The notes beneath the pieces are model-generated. The model did no database searches, was not told where the DNA came from, and saw only the letters and a list, made by a program, of their open reading frames with translations. Positions 56,976 to 57,147 of a stretch of DNA of 57,147 bases are shown here, piece by piece; the stretch's first letter is position 1, and every line of letters starts with the position of its first letter. Source of the DNA: CALXOJ01 sp034120015. Its GTDB lineage: Bacteria > Spirochaetota > Spirochaetia > JAFGXN01. The DNA is taken from the NCBI GenBank assembly GCA_034120015.1, contig JAXEIF010000019.1, positions 1 to 57,147 on the forward strand, read 5' to 3'. Made by a program: the position numbers and the translations under genes.

Positions 56976-57147
56976 AACGATTATTTTTTATTTTTTTATT
57001 TATTTGTATTATATTATCACATTCTTTTTCACAGATTATTAGTTATAGTATTACAAAAGAAAAGTATATCTATTATGAAGAAATTGTATATAATTTTAAT
57101 GAATTGTCTAAGGAGCTTCAGGGAGAATTAATTGGAAAAGATAAATT
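56972..57147 (+). CDS. exported protein, N-terminal part (3' end outside window)
   Basis: Frame open from ATG 56972 to the window edge (58 codons). It begins MKRLFFIFLFICIILSHSFS, a signal peptide, then IISYSITKEKYIYYEEIVYNF. It overlaps the previous stop by ATGA, with AAGGAAG upstream. The sequence is far more AT-rich than the window average, suggesting foreign origin. No family can be named from so short a part. Confidence 0.65.
   Translation, partial: MKRLFFIFLFICIILSHSFSQIISYSITKEKYIYYEEIVYNFNELSKELQGELIGKDK

Noticed and set aside
1..57147. CRISPR array, insertion sequence, integrase or toxin-antitoxin pair
   Set aside because: No regularly spaced direct repeats, transposase or integrase motifs, or short paired toxin-antitoxin genes were seen on either strand.

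Overview
The window looks like a chromosomal segment of a spirochaete, most likely a host-associated anaerobe of the Treponema type. No rRNA or phylogeny was available, so this rests on gene content: a short Smc with a Treponema-like N-terminus, a Pur-domain protein like Borrelia BpuR, an IdeS/dentipain-like lipoprotein protease (dentipain is known from Treponema denticola), many lipoproteins and periplasmic proteins, ferredoxin-dependent 2-oxoacid and glutamate enzymes, type III glutamine synthetase, and an anaerobic Ser-type sulfatase with GH16 and GH29 glycosidases. Most of the window is gene-dense housekeeping DNA of about 45-55 % GC. Accessory patches are more AT-rich (about 8.3-9.6 kb, and the right edge after about 56 kb). 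Layout. 1-7.1 kb (+): the end of pyruvate phosphate dikinase, trmB, citrate synthase, a phosphohexomutase and an HtrA protease, closed by a terminator. 7.2-10.1 kb: an orphan phage-type tail-fibre gene facing a lipoprotein gene. 10.1-17.8 kb: a phosphoribosyltransferase, a methyltransferase, asnS, an MBL hydrolase/acyl-CoA ligase/DJ-1 operon, a transporter and an SGNH hydrolase. 17.8-26 kb: GH16 glucanase lipoprotein, smpB with a PEGA-FGE membrane protein, lepB-hemW, and a TetR/SIMPL/sulfatase cluster whose TetR gene is cut short by a 58-bp tandem duplication. 26-34.6 kb: a four-subunit 2-oxoacid:ferredoxin oxidoreductase, then murG-cvpA-delta'-NtrB/NtrC-like genes. 34.6-39.5 kb: lysC-asd, tRNA-Pro and an alpha-L-fucosidase. 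39.6-48.5 kb: a nitrogen-assimilation island. 48.6-57.1 kb: tmRNA, Pur-domain protein, rnhB, smc and followers, the IdeS-like protease and two unrecognised genes. The most interesting part is the nitrogen island. A three-gene, ferredoxin-type glutamate synthase (gltB1-gltB2-gltB3) is transcribed leftward with an ANTAR RNA-binding protein and purF. The type III glutamine synthetase gene glnN lies divergently, after a cation-efflux gene. Both enzymes sit behind structured leaders. The glnN leader holds a hexaloop hairpin of ANTAR type (loop A at position 1, G at position 4) that is mutually exclusive with a strong intrinsic terminator. The glutamate-synthase leader holds a 29-codon leader ORF spanning a terminator, then an 8-bp helix that would sequester the gltB1 Shine-Dalgarno. 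This suggests that nitrogen assimilation is controlled at the RNA level by the locally encoded ANTAR protein and by leader translation. A second theme is transcription architecture. Several genes have a good sigma70-type promoter whose -10 hexamer ends only 6-7 nt before the ATG and no Shine-Dalgarno, so they are probably leaderless. Other genes have strong Shine-Dalgarno sequences, so the organism seems to use both modes. Metabolically, citrate synthase, the 2-oxoacid:ferredoxin oxidoreductase, glutamate synthase and GlnN connect carbon skeletons to ammonia assimilation, with ferredoxin as the common redox carrier. Sulfatase, fucosidase and glucanase point to use of host or plant glycans.
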